Below, piece by piece: positions 25,231 to 33,761 of a stretch of DNA of 64,000 nt. The notes beneath the pieces were generated by a model that saw only the letters and a program-made list of their open reading frames with translations, ran no database searches and had not been told where the DNA came from. A program made the translations under genes and the position numbers. Numbering within the stretch: the first letter of the stretch is position 1; each line of letters starts with the position of its first letter. The stretch spans positions 220,461 through 284,460 of the forward strand of contig NZ_CP119780.1 in assembly GCF_029338195.1 (NCBI RefSeq), read 5' to 3'. Origin of the DNA: Haloarcula litorea. Its GTDB lineage: Archaea > Halobacteriota > Halobacteria > Halobacteriales > Haloarculaceae.

Positions 25231-25479
25231 TCAGATCGGTGCGCCGGACCCGCCCAGCAGGTAGAGGTAGATCCACCAGACGTACCCGCCGATGAGCGCG
25301 ATCGCCGTGAGGAGCTCGAGGACCGCGACGTACTTCTCGCCGTGGGTGTCCCGGAAGTCCTGGATCAGCTGGACGCGCCGCCAGACCGGCATCAGCGGGT
25401 CAGGGATGATCTCGCCCAGCCCGCCGGCTTTCTCCGCCGAGCTCGCGGCGATGTCCTCGGGGGACTCCTCTCCGCTCAC
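25231..25479 (-). CDS. Small one-helix protein coupled to the TRAP permease
   Basis: An 82-aa protein with GTG at 25479 overlapping the permease stop (GTGA). It has an acidic N-terminal half (MSGEESPEDIAASSAEK), a middle with PVWRRVQLIQDFRDTHGEKY, then one strong membrane helix AVLELLTAIALIGGYVWWIYLYLLGG at the C-terminus. It is the last gene of the receptor-permease operon. The coupling and membrane helix suggest an accessory subunit of the transporter. I recognise no named family. Confidence 0.7.
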   Translation of the reverse strand: MSGEESPEDIAASSAEKAGGLGEIIPDPLMPVWRRVQLIQDFRDTHGEKYVAVLELLTAIALIGGYVWWIYLYLLGGSGAPI

Positions 25480-27467
25480 TGTCCTGCCCCCCGTTTGAAC
25501 GGCAGTTCGAGGCCGCGGACCATCACCTTCTCCGCGAGGAAGATCCCGACGAAGACGGCGATACCGCCGAGCTTCACGACGTTGTTGGGGTAGACCATCA
25601 CGAAGACCCCGAGGGCGGTCAACAGCGCCCTGAGCCCGATCGTCCGGCCCGGCTTCATCCGGAACGGGTAGTTGAGCCCGTAGATGATCGTGATCGCGCC
25701 AAGCAGCACGAGCGAGCCGACGACGACCGTGCTCAGGCCGAGCGACATCGACACCATCGCGGGGTTGTAGACGAACGAGACCGGCAGGACGAACAGCGGC
25801 GCGGCGATCTTGATAGCCGCCCCGCAGGTCCGCCAGAAGTTCGCCTCCGCGATCCCGGCCGCGACGACCGCGGCGGTCGCCACCGGTGGCGTGATGCCGG
25901 CCAGTATCGCGGCGTAGAACACCGTGTAGTGGGCCGTGATCTCCGGGATTCCGAAGTCGGCCACGAACGTCGGGACGATCAGGATGGCGACGATGACGTA
26001 GGCCGCCACCGTCGGCATCCCGACGCCCATCAGGATCGCGACGGCCATCCCCAGCAGGACCGCGAAGAGGAGGACGCCGCCCGAGAGGTTGATCAGCAGC
26101 AGCGCGATCTTCGCCGGGACGCCGGTCGTCCCGAAGATGTTGACGACGCCGCTGATGACCACCAGGATGATCGCGATGGGCGCGAGGATGATGGCACCGC
26201 GCCGGAAGCCGTGGATCGTGTCTTTCACCTGCGAGACGAACTCCTGGCCGGGCGTCGTCTCGTCGGAGTCGACGAGGCGCTGGACCGTCGGCATCAGGAT
26301 GCCGGTGAGCACCATCGCGACGACGGTGTACAGCGCCGAGGTCATCACGGTGAACTGGGCGATACCCAGCAGGTAGATGAGGATCCCGAAGGGGATCCCG
26401 AACCGGAAGGCCTCGAAGACCTTCTGCTCGGTCGAGAGTGTCTCGTCGAAGAACTCCGAGAACTCCATCTCCTGGCTGCTCGCGTCGCTGAGCGCGGTGT
26501 AGTGGACCGCGATGCCGATGGAGGCGACCAGGATCGCCGCCGGGACGAGCCCGGCGACGATGATGTTGACGTACGGGACGCCGAGGTACGACGCCATCAC
26601 GAACGCGGAGGCCCCCATCACGGGCGGGAGCACCTGTCCGGACGTGGAGGCGACGGCCTCGATGCCGGCCGCCCGGTGGCCGGCCATCCCGCTCTCCTGC
26701 ATCGTCGGGATGGTGAACGACCCGGTCATCGCGGCGTTGGCGGTGTAGGAGCCGTTGATCGAGCCGATGACCGCCGAGGAGAGGACGGCGGTCTGTGCGA
26801 CCCCGGACTTGATGTAGTTCGCGGCGACGATGGCGACCCGTAGGATCAGATCGAACGCCCCGTACGCGAACAGCAGCCCCGCGTACAGCAGGAACGGTGC
26901 GATCCACGACGCGGTCAGCTGGGTGAGCTGCCCGTAGAAGCCGTAGAGGTCCGTCACCGTCGCCTGGAGGAGCGTCAGCTCCGACATCCCCGCGTGGCCG
27001 AGCACGCCCGGCACGGCGTCGCCGAAGATCGCGTAGATCATCACCCCGACGACGAGCCCGAGGAAGAGGTTCCCGAACTCGCGCCACGTCAGGTACAGCA
27101 GCGAGATGATGATGAGCCGCGCGAGCATATACTCGTGTTCCAGTGCGAACCCCTGTCTGAGGAGGTACACCTGCTCGAAGTTCAGCGCGAAGTACGCCGA
27201 GGCGGTGATGAGGACGAGCGACGACGGGATCAACACCGCACCGTCGATCCAGTCGCCCGCCTCGACCGCCTCGCGCGTCTCATTGAGGGCGTACACCGTC
27301 ATGATGCCGCCGACGAAGACGGTGCCGTACCGGACCGTCGACCACGTCTGCGTGTACGCCCACGCGAGGACGATCGCCCAGAACACGACGGCCGCCGCGG
27401 TGACGGTGACGTCGAGTCCTCGGACGAGTGTCGGCAGGCGTCCGGTCTGTGTCGTTTCTGAGCTCAT
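25476..27467 (-). CDS. TRAP transporter fused permease (DctQ-DctM, TAXI type)
   Basis: A 663-aa membrane protein joining the small 4-helix and large 12-helix TRAP subunits. Typical stretches are the EFGNLFLGLVVGVMIYAIFGD region, SAVIGSINGSYTANAAMTGSFTIPTMQESGM, ASTSGQVLPPVMGASAFVMA, MGVGMPTVAAYVIVAIL and FYAAILAGITPPVATAAVVAAGIAEANFWRTCGAA. It uses an ion gradient and an extracellular TAXI receptor, encoded 63 nt upstream, to import an organic acid. The downstream small membrane protein is coupled to it. Confidence 0.92.
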   Translation of the reverse strand: MSSETTQTGRLPTLVRGLDVTVTAAAVVFWAIVLAWAYTQTWSTVRYGTVFVGGIMTVYALNETREAVEAGDWIDGAVLIPSSLVLITASAYFALNFEQVYLLRQGFALEHEYMLARLIIISLLYLTWREFGNLFLGLVVGVMIYAIFGDAVPGVLGHAGMSELTLLQATVTDLYGFYGQLTQLTASWIAPFLLYAGLLFAYGAFDLILRVAIVAANYIKSGVAQTAVLSSAVIGSINGSYTANAAMTGSFTIPTMQESGMAGHRAAGIEAVASTSGQVLPPVMGASAFVMASYLGVPYVNIIVAGLVPAAILVASIGIAVHYTALSDASSQEMEFSEFFDETLSTEQKVFEAFRFGIPFGILIYLLGIAQFTVMTSALYTVVAMVLTGILMPTVQRLVDSDETTPGQEFVSQVKDTIHGFRRGAIILAPIAIILVVISGVVNIFGTTGVPAKIALLLINLSGGVLLFAVLLGMAVAILMGVGMPTVAAYVIVAILIVPTFVADFGIPEITAHYTVFYAAILAGITPPVATAAVVAAGIAEANFWRTCGAAIKIAAPLFVLPVSFVYNPAMVSMSLGLSTVVVGSLVLLGAITIIYGLNYPFRMKPGRTIGLRALLTALGVFVMVYPNNVVKLGGIAVFVGIFLAEKVMVRGLELPFKRGAGQ

Positions 27468-27530
27468 GTGTGTCAGTGGTGGTGTCGGCTTCCCCTTCTT
27501 CAGTCAGCGGCGTAGCCGGGGACAAGCGAC

Positions 27531-28672
27531 TTACTCACCCTCTTGGAGACTGTCGTCCCAGGCGTCGTTGTCCTTGTAGTACTGGACCGCACCGGGGTGG
27601 ACCGGGATGTTCTGTCGGGCGGACGCCAGCATCTCGCTGGTCGACTCGAAGTCGTTGAACTGGGCCTCGCCCTCGTTGACCGTCTCGTTGTGCTCGTCGA
27701 CGACGCGACAGAGCTCGTAGACGGCCCCGTTCGTGGCCTCGGGGTTGAACGTGTAGTTGACCTGCAGGTCCCAGTGGAACACCTCGTCGGTGCCGATGTC
27801 CTGGCCCATCCCCCACTCGCTGTAGTCGGTCCGGCTGGCACCGGCACCGCCGTAGGACTCGGCGGACTCGATGAGCGCGTCGGTCGGCTCGACGTAGTGG
27901 ACGTCGACGCGCGAGGAGTACTCCCGGACCCAGCCCGTGTACCGAACGCCGGGGGTCCCGTAGGCGATCGCGGCGTCGATCTGCCCTCTTCCAGCGCACC
28001 GGGCGCGGAGTCGACCCCCATGTTCTGGATGTTCATCTCCTCGTAGACGCCCTGTGTCGGCTCCTGGGACCAGACGTCCAGCGTGGTCGCCCGGGTCGAG
28101 TAGCCGGGCTCGGCCGGGTAGACGTTCGCGCCCGCGAGGTCGTCGAACGTCTCGATGCCCGTGCCGTCGCGTGCGACGATGTAGATGCTGTACGGGAACG
28201 CGTAGAACCCGTAGTAGGGGATGCGGTCGACGGACTGCTCGGAGAAGCGGCCGCGGTCCTCGATGGCCTTGAGCAGGGAGTTGTTGTCGGTGATGCCGCC
28301 GTTGAACTGCCCCTGGGCCATCCGGTAGATCGTCCCGATGTAGCCCGGGCTCTCGATGGTCGAGTAGTCCAGCGAGTCGCTGTGCTGACTGACGGCACGC
28401 TCGACGGCCAGCCCGACGTCGCGTGTCCCGCCGGCGGAAGTACCGACCCGCAGCGAGTACTGCTGGTCGCCGCCCCCGTCGCCGCCGTCGCCGCTGGTGG
28501 TCTCGCCACCGCCGTCGCCGCCGTCGCTACCGCCGTCACCGCCGTCACCGCCGTCGCTACCGCCGTCTCCACCGCCGCCGTCGCCGCCACCGCAGCCGGC
28601 GAGGCCGACGACACTGGCTGTCGCTGCACTGTACAGGAACTTGCGCCGCTGCATACTGCTGTCTTCCGCCAT
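27531..28672 (-). pseudogene. TAXI family TRAP solute receptor lipoprotein, one frameshift
   Basis: MQRRKFLYSAATASVVGLAGC (Cys27 from ATG 28672) is a Tat-type lipoprotein signal, followed by a long Gly/Asp linker and the TAXI receptor domain: YSLRVGTSAGGTRDVGLAVERAV, GQFNGGITDNNSLLKAIE and FDDLAGANVYPAEPGYS. The frame breaks at the CCC run 27984-27986 (one G missing in coding sense), after SAPGALEEG; the next frame continues with QIDAAIAYGTPGVRYTGW and runs intact to 27531. The break looks like a sequencing error rather than decay. ATG 28672 or 28678 fits the box at 28697-28703. It delivers the ligand to the fused permease. Confidence 0.8.
28436..28600. repeat. Gly/Asp codon repeat in the TRAP receptor linker
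   Basis: Reiterated GGT/GGC and GAC codons encode a flexible GGDGG-type linker between the lipid-anchored Cys and the receptor domain. Confidence 0.7.
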
Positions 28673-28696
28673 AGCCATTCGGTCCAACACCTGGCT

Positions 28697-28703
28697 ACTA
28701 TAA
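28697..28703 (-). promoter_or_regulatory. TATA box for the TRAP operon
   Basis: Minus-strand GTTATAG lies about 27 nt before ATG 28672. Confidence 0.45.
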
Positions 28704-28781
28704 CAATCTATTCATTTACTGCACCAAGAAACGTTATGAATACTACCAGCCAGGAAATGAACGGTACGACTGGTTCTCGAT

Positions 28782-29210
28782 TTATTCTTCCGTGAACGTC
28801 ACCATCACCGGCCGGTCGGCCGCGAGCATCACCGACTGGGTGACGCTACCGAAGAGGACCTTGCCGGTCGGGCTCCGCTTGCGACCGCCCATCACGATGC
28901 TGTCGGCGTCGAGGTCGTCCGCGACGGCGACGATCTCCTCGGCGGGATCGCCGTGTTCCCGGCGCTTCGAGACGGCGATCCCCTCGGACGCCAACCGGTC
29001 CGCGATCGTCTCGACGCTCTCGGGGAAGTTCCCCTCGTCCCAGATCTCCTCGGACTTGACCTTGCCCTCGGCCGTCGCCTCGAACTCCTCGTAGACGTTC
29101 AGGACGACGACCTCGACGTCGTCGGCCGCGCCGGGGAGCGCCTCGACGGCGCTCGCCGCCAGTTCCGCACGGTTCGCGCTCTCGTCGACCGGTAGGAGCA
29201 CCCGGTACAT
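28782..29210 (-). CDS. Universal stress protein (UspA family)
   Basis: A 142-aa UspA-fold protein starting [23 protein letters not shown]. The ATP-binding pattern G-2x-G-9x-G-S/T is seen near the end as [21 protein letters not shown], before RPVMVTF. It has the usual single-domain length. ATG 29210 has a CTTTTT box about 27-30 nt upstream. It sits between a TRAP operon and a sugar-acid operon and may respond to nutrient or energy state. A further upstream extension in the same frame is arginine-rich and unlikely. Confidence 0.9.
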   Translation of the reverse strand: MYRVLLPVDESANRAELAASAVEALPGAADDVEVVVLNVYEEFEATAEGKVKSEEIWDEGNFPESVETIADRLASEGIAVSKRREHGDPAEEIVAVADDLDADSIVMGGRKRSPTGKVLFGSVTQSVMLAADRPVMVTFTEE

Positions 29211-29256
29211 ACCCGGATGTCCGTCGCGGACCGACAAAAAGCTGCTCCCGACCGCG

Positions 29257-30078
29257 CTACCGCGTGACCGTCGCCGAGACGGACCCGATCGACTCGACGG
29301 TGGCACGCACGTCGTCGCCCGGCTCGATCGGGGCCGCGCCGGGCGTGCCCGTGCTGAACAGGTCGCCCGGCCGGAGCGTCATCACGTCGGAGTGGAAGGC
29401 GACGATCTCCGCGGGCGGGAACAGCATATTCCGGATCTCGTTCTCGGCCTCGACGGTCCCGTCGACCTCGGTGGCGACCCGCAGCGAGGAGAGGTCGAGC
29501 GGGTCCTCGGGCACCGCTAAGGCGGGGCCGACGACGAGGAACGTGTCGTAGCTCTTGGCTCGGGTCAGGAACCGGGGGTTCCGCTGGAGGACGTCCTCGG
29601 CGGTCATATCGATGACCGGGAGGTAGCCGGCGACGACGTCGTCGACGGCCGCCTCGTCGACGTTGCGACACTCGCGTCCCATCACGACCGCGAGCTCGGC
29701 CTCCGCGGTGACCCGCTCGCTCTGGTCAGTCGGTGGGAGCCGGATCGGCCCGCCGGGACCGGTCAGCACCGACGACGGCTTCATGAAGCTCGCCGGCTCG
29801 TCGGGGCGGTCCTCGTCGAGGTCGCCGGCGTGTTCGGCGTAGTTGAGCCCGATGCCCCACAGCTTCCCGAACCGGTCGAGCGGCGGGCCGAGCGTGAGGT
29901 CGGCGGCCGGCACTCGCGGCGCTGGCGCGTCGGCGGGATCGGCCAGGGTCCCCGCGGCCGCACGCGGGAGTGCGTCGCGGACGCTCCCGAGGTCCGGCTC
30001 CGCCGCTCCGAGGGGGACGAACCCCCCGTCGTCGCCGAGCAGCGGTCGGCCCTCGGCGGTGCGTGCGAGGTACTTCAT
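29257..30078 (-). CDS. Fumarylacetoacetate hydrolase (FAH) family protein, candidate 2-keto-3-deoxy-aldonate dehydratase
   Basis: A 273-aa FAH-fold enzyme. Metal ligands are seen as Glu126 and Glu128 in [11 protein letters not shown] and Asp157 in PVIDMTAED. Lys175 in RAKSYDTF is the usual active-site lysine, and [18 protein letters not shown] closes the domain. In haloarchaea this family includes 2-keto-3-deoxyxylonate dehydratase, the step after xylonate dehydratase, and also diketo-acid hydrolases. With SDR, LarA-like and two enolase-superfamily dehydratase genes close by, a sugar-acid role is likely. The start overlaps the cupin stop by four bases. Confidence 0.88.
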   Translation of the reverse strand: MKYLARTAEGRPLLGDDGGFVPLGAAEPDLGSVRDALPRAAAGTLADPADAPAPRVPAADLTLGPPLDRFGKLWGIGLNYAEHAGDLDEDRPDEPASFMKPSSVLTGPGGPIRLPPTDQSERVTAEAELAVVMGRECRNVDEAAVDDVVAGYLPVIDMTAEDVLQRNPRFLTRAKSYDTFLVVGPALAVPEDPLDLSSLRVATEVDGTVEAENEIRNMLFPPAEIVAFHSDVMTLRPGDLFSTGTPGAAPIEPGDDVRATVESIGSVSATVTR

Positions 30079-30422
30079 TCCTCGCGGTCCGTCCAGAAGT
30101 CGAACGAGCGGCCCGGCGCGAACACGTCCAGGCCGACGGCCCGCTCGTCACCGGTGTTCTCGACGCGGTGTGTCTCGTTGGACTCCAGCAGCACCGAGTC
30201 GTTCGGTGCCAGCGTCACCGAGTCGTCCTCGGTGGCGACGGTCAGTTCGCCCTCCAGACAGAGACACACCTGCTCGTTCTCGTGGTCGTGCATCGGGGAG
30301 CTGTGCCCCGGCGGCTTCTCGAACCACTCGAAGGAGAACTGGTCGCTGCCGGCCAGCGCGACCCGTCGCCACCCCTCGTCGGGCTCGTAGGTCTCGGCCT
30401 CGTCGAACGTGACCGGTCTCAT
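30075..30422 (-). CDS. Cupin-domain protein in the sugar-acid operon
   Basis: A 115-aa single-cupin protein. HSSPMHDHENEQVCLCLEGELTV is the first metal motif, and the second lies around LLESNETHRVENTGDERAVGLDVF. It overlaps the SDR gene at its start and the FAH gene at its end (four bases each), so all three are made from one message. Possible roles are sugar epimerisation or ligand binding. It is unrelated in sequence to the cupin at 17314 beyond the fold. Confidence 0.82.
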   Translation of the reverse strand: MRPVTFDEAETYEPDEGWRRVALAGSDQFSFEWFEKPPGHSSPMHDHENEQVCLCLEGELTVATEDDSVTLAPNDSVLLESNETHRVENTGDERAVGLDVFAPGRSFDFWTDREE

Positions 30423-31207
30423 AGGTTCGCCCCCGTGGAGCCCCCGTCGATGGGCAGCGCGGTGCCGTTGACGAACCCGGACTTCGGCGAGGAGAGGTAC
30501 GCGACCGTGTTGCCCAGTTCCATCGGGTCGCCGATCCGTTCGAGGGGGTTGCCGGCCCAGCCCTGGAGCCCCTCCTCGTAGGAGTCGTACTCGCCGCGCT
30601 CGACGGCGTCCTCGACGAGTTCCTGGATGCGCGCGGTCTCGTGTGGCCCCGGGAGGACGGCGTTGGCACGGACCTCCGGCGCGAACTCCTTCGAGAGGGT
30701 CTTCTCCAGCCCGATGACGCCCATCCGGACGGAGTTCGACAGGACGAGGCTGTCGAGGGCCTCCTTGACGCTGCGGGAGGTGATGGTGACGATGGTGCCG
30801 CCGCCGTCCTCCTTCAGGTGGGGGTACGCCTCGCGGGCCAGGCGGACGACGCTCATCACGAGCAGTTCGTAGGCTTCCTCCCAGTCCTCGTCGTCCGTGT
30901 CGAGGAAGGCACCGGAGGGCGGGCCGCCGGCGCTGGTCACGAGGTGGTCGAGCCCGCCGAACTCCTCGACGGTCGTCTCGACCATCGCTTCGACGTCCTC
31001 CGGGTCCGTGAGGTCGCCCGGCTGTGCGACGACGCGACCCTCGGCCTCGGCCGCGATCTCCTCGCGCGCCTCGGCCAGTCGCTCCTCGTCGCGGCCGTTG
31101 ATCACTACGTCGACCCCCTCCCGGGCGAGGGCGGTGGCCGAGGCCTTGCCGAGTCCGCTCGACGATGCTGTCACGAGCGCCGCGTTGCCGTCTATCTCCA
31201 GATCCAT
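30419..31207 (-). CDS. Short-chain dehydrogenase/reductase
   Basis: A 262-aa SDR. The cofactor motif ALVTASSSGLGKASATAL replaces the usual TGxxxGxG glycine with TASSSGLG. It also has NGRDEERLAEA, LVTSAGGPPSG for the NAG-like motif, and ITSRSVKEALDSLVLSNSVRMG, where Ser is present but the classic YxxxK is replaced by SNSVR. This variant is known in a group of 3-oxoacyl-ACP-reductase-like SDRs of sugar clusters. Without the Tyr, catalysis needs checking. ATG 31207 is chosen, and it follows the LarA-like gene by 56 nt. Confidence 0.85.
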   Translation of the reverse strand: MDLEIDGNAALVTASSSGLGKASATALAREGVDVVINGRDEERLAEAREEIAAEAEGRVVAQPGDLTDPEDVEAMVETTVEEFGGLDHLVTSAGGPPSGAFLDTDDEDWEEAYELLVMSVVRLAREAYPHLKEDGGGTIVTITSRSVKEALDSLVLSNSVRMGVIGLEKTLSKEFAPEVRANAVLPGPHETARIQELVEDAVERGEYDSYEEGLQGWAGNPLERIGDPMELGNTVAYLSSPKSGFVNGTALPIDGGSTGANL

Positions 31208-31263
31208 GTGAGACAACACCAGAGTCGGACGTGAAAACGTTTCCCTACAGGCAAGCGCCGGCG

Positions 31264-32562
31264 CTACTCGGGAGCGAACGAGGCGGTCCCGTCCTCGAAG
31301 ACGACGCGCTCCCGGTCGAGAACCGTCGCGTCCGCCGGGAGTTCCTCGACCAGCGGGGCCGAGACGCGCAGCTCTCCGAGGTCCTCCGTGTTCCGGATCC
31401 ACGCGATCCGAGCCGTCTCGGGGTCGTAACCGCCCAGCGCCGCCAGCGCCGTCCGCAGGGCGAACTCGTCGTCGGGGGCGACCACGGGGAGCTTGGCCTT
31501 CGCGAGCGAGCCGCTCGTGAGCACGTTCGCGTAGGTCGTCCCGAGATCGAGCTGTTCGACCGCTCGCTCCCGGGTGAGGTCCGCCAGCCCGATGCCGGTG
31601 CCGTTGCCCTTCGTCGCCTCGGTCAGCCCGCGGGCGTACACGAGGTCGATGTCGGGCGTCTCGGGGTCGGGCGCGTTGAGGACCCGGTACCGCCCGATCA
31701 CGTTCGTGTCCATCCCGGCCCCGGAGATCTCCTTGCCGAGTTCGTCGACGACCAGCAGGTCCAGATCCGGCACCGGGAGCGTCGCCATCTCCTCGTCGGC
31801 CCGGTCGAGCAGGGCCGGCTCGCGGTCCAGGAACGAGTCGGCGGGGACGCCCTCGACGTGGGCGATCTCCTCGTGGAAGTTCTCGACCAGCACGATCCCG
31901 CCGAGCAGCGGCGTCTCCGATCGGATCACGTCCAGTGCGGGCGTGAGCGTCTCGACGTACCCCTCCTCGATTGCGGTCGAGTGGAACGTCTTCGCGCCCC
32001 GCTGCTTGCCGAGGCCGACGACGGTCATCTTCGTCAGGCCGCTCTCGACGGGACCGGTGAAGTTCGTGTGGGCCTTGACGCGGTTCACGACGATGACGGC
32101 GTCGGCCGCTATCGCGGCCGTCGAGACGTGGACCGGCATCTCGGTGTCGCCGACGGTCACCGTCGCCAGTCGCTCGGTGTCCATCCGGGCGTCGATCGGC
32201 GCGCCGACCCGCTCCTCGGTGATGCCGACGGAGGCCAGCACCTCGCGCTGTCCCGCCGCCGTCGCCCCGCCGTGGCTCCCCATCGCCGGGACGAGCACCG
32301 GGTCGAGGCCGCGCTCGGTCAGCCCGTCGACGACGGCCGCCGTCACGTCGTCGATCCGGTGGATGCCGCGGCTCCCGACGCCGACGGCGACGGTCGCGCC
32401 CTCGTCGAGTGCCCCGAGGGGGAGGGCGTCGAGTTCGGCCTGGGCCGTCGCTTCGAGGTTCGTGACAGTCTCAGCCGGCGGGTCGTACCGGACCCGTGCG
32501 AACGTCGGGAGCGGCCTGGGATCGATGAGGTCGTCCACCTCGCTCCGGTCGGGGATGTCCAT
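31264..32562 (-). CDS. LarA-like (lactate racemase family, DUF2088) protein
   Basis: A 432-aa protein of the LarA N-terminal (DUF2088) group. VGVGSRGIHRIDDVTAAVVDGL, PAMGSHGGATAAGQREVLASVGI and VNRVKAHTNFTGPVESGLTKMTVVGLGKQRGA are the clearest blocks; the lysines in the last resemble the pincer-cofactor lysine region. LarA enzymes racemise 2-hydroxy acids with a nickel pincer cofactor, and relatives act on other sugar-derived hydroxyacids. It heads the operon LarA-like, SDR, cupin, FAH, divergent from two dehydratases. The substrate is unknown. Confidence 0.8.
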   Translation of the reverse strand: MDIPDRSEVDDLIDPRPLPTFARVRYDPPAETVTNLEATAQAELDALPLGALDEGATVAVGVGSRGIHRIDDVTAAVVDGLTERGLDPVLVPAMGSHGGATAAGQREVLASVGITEERVGAPIDARMDTERLATVTVGDTEMPVHVSTAAIAADAVIVVNRVKAHTNFTGPVESGLTKMTVVGLGKQRGAKTFHSTAIEEGYVETLTPALDVIRSETPLLGGIVLVENFHEEIAHVEGVPADSFLDREPALLDRADEEMATLPVPDLDLLVVDELGKEISGAGMDTNVIGRYRVLNAPDPETPDIDLVYARGLTEATKGNGTGIGLADLTRERAVEQLDLGTTYANVLTSGSLAKAKLPVVAPDDEFALRTALAALGGYDPETARIAWIRNTEDLGELRVSAPLVEELPADATVLDRERVVFEDGTASFAPE

Positions 32563-32625
32563 ACCGGAGGGTGTACGAGCCCCCACACAAATGTTTGTCT
32601 GGTAAGTGTTGCCGTGACGAGTGGC

Positions 32626-32632
32626 TATTTTA
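32626..32632 (+). promoter_or_regulatory. TATA box for the paired dehydratase genes
   Basis: TATTTTA centred about 26 nt before ATG 32655. Confidence 0.55.
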
Positions 32633-32654
32633 CTCCGACCCTCGCGGAACCGCT

Positions 32655-33761
32655 ATGGAGATCGCTGCGGTCGAGTCGTTCCCGATAGAGATACCCCTGG
32701 AGTCCCCGGTGTCGTTCTCGAACCGGACGCTCACCTTCCGCGACCACGCGGTGACCCGCGTCAGGACCGAGAGCGGGCTGGAGGGCGTCGGCTACTCGCT
32801 GGGCTACGAGACGGCCCCGCTGATCGCCGACGCGGTCGAGTCCCGGCTCGCGCCGGTCGTCGAGGGCGAGGACCCCCGCGACACCGCGCGGCTCTGGGAG
32901 GAGATGTACGAGGGCAACGTCCAGGTCGGCCGGCACGGGCTGTTCCTGCGGGCCATCTCCACGGTGGATATGGCGCTGTGGGACATCACGGCCAAGGCCG
33001 CGGGCCAGCCGCTGCACAAGCTGCTCGGCGGCTACGCGGAGTCGGTGCCGTCCTACGCCAGCGGCGGCTACTACCGCGACGACAAGGGCCACGAGGGGCT
33101 GCGCGCGGAGGTCAGCCGGTACCTCGACGAGGGCCACGACACGGTCAAGATGAAGGTCGGCCGTCGCTCCGTCGACGAGGAGGTCGACCGCGTGGCCGCC
33201 GTCCGCGACGAGATCGGCGACGACCGGACGCTCCTGCTGGACGCCAACGGCGTCTGGTCGTCGACGACCGAGGCCGTCCGGGCCTGCCGGGCCTTCGAGC
33301 CGTACGACCCCTACTTCATCGAGGAGCCGGTGATGATCGACCGGGTCGAGACGATGGCCGAGGTCAACGACGCCCTCTCCTACCCGGTCGCGACCGGCGA
33401 ACTGGAGGGGACGCGCCACAACTTCGCCCGGCTCCACGACACCGGGGCGGCGACCGTCCTCCAGCCGGACGTCACCGTCTGTGGCGGGATCACGGAGTGG
33501 CTCCGCATCGCCAACCACGCCGCCGCCTACGACGTCCCCATCGCGCCCCACTACAACTGGAACATCCACACGTCGCTGTTGGGTGCGATCGAGAACGGCC
33601 TGTTCATCGAGTACTTCTACCGGGACATGGACGTGAAGGTGTTCGACGACGTGGTCGTCGACCCGGTCGAACCCGACGATAGCGGACGGATCCCGCTCCC
33701 CGACGAGCCGGGCCACGGCGTACAGCTAGACGAAGCCGCACTCCAGGAGTTCAGCAAATGA
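32655..33761 (+). CDS. Enolase-superfamily (mandelate racemase subgroup) acid-sugar dehydratase or racemase
   Basis: A 368-aa enzyme. Lys165 and Lys167 in VKMKVG (KxK), Asp196 in LLDANG, Glu223/224 in FIEEP, Glu249 in ATGE and the His in APHYNWNIH give a full catalytic set. The PHYNWNIH segment resembles talarate/galactarate dehydratases. ATG 32655 has a clear leaderless promoter. Its stop overlaps the next dehydratase start (ATGA). The two may treat two aldonates or stereoisomers, or one could be an epimerase feeding the other. Confidence 0.85.
   Translation: MEIAAVESFPIEIPLESPVSFSNRTLTFRDHAVTRVRTESGLEGVGYSLGYETAPLIADAVESRLAPVVEGEDPRDTARLWEEMYEGNVQVGRHGLFLRAISTVDMALWDITAKAAGQPLHKLLGGYAESVPSYASGGYYRDDKGHEGLRAEVSRYLDEGHDTVKMKVGRRSVDEEVDRVAAVRDEIGDDRTLLLDANGVWSSTTEAVRACRAFEPYDPYFIEEPVMIDRVETMAEVNDALSYPVATGELEGTRHNFARLHDTGAATVLQPDVTVCGGITEWLRIANHAAAYDVPIAPHYNWNIHTSLLGAIENGLFIEYFYRDMDVKVFDDVVVDPVEPDDSGRIPLPDEPGHGVQLDEAALQEFSK

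Noticed and set aside
28436..28600. Regular GGT/GAC repeats that look like a small repeat array
   Set aside because: Codon repeats in a Gly/Asp protein linker; no spacers or constant repeats as in CRISPR.
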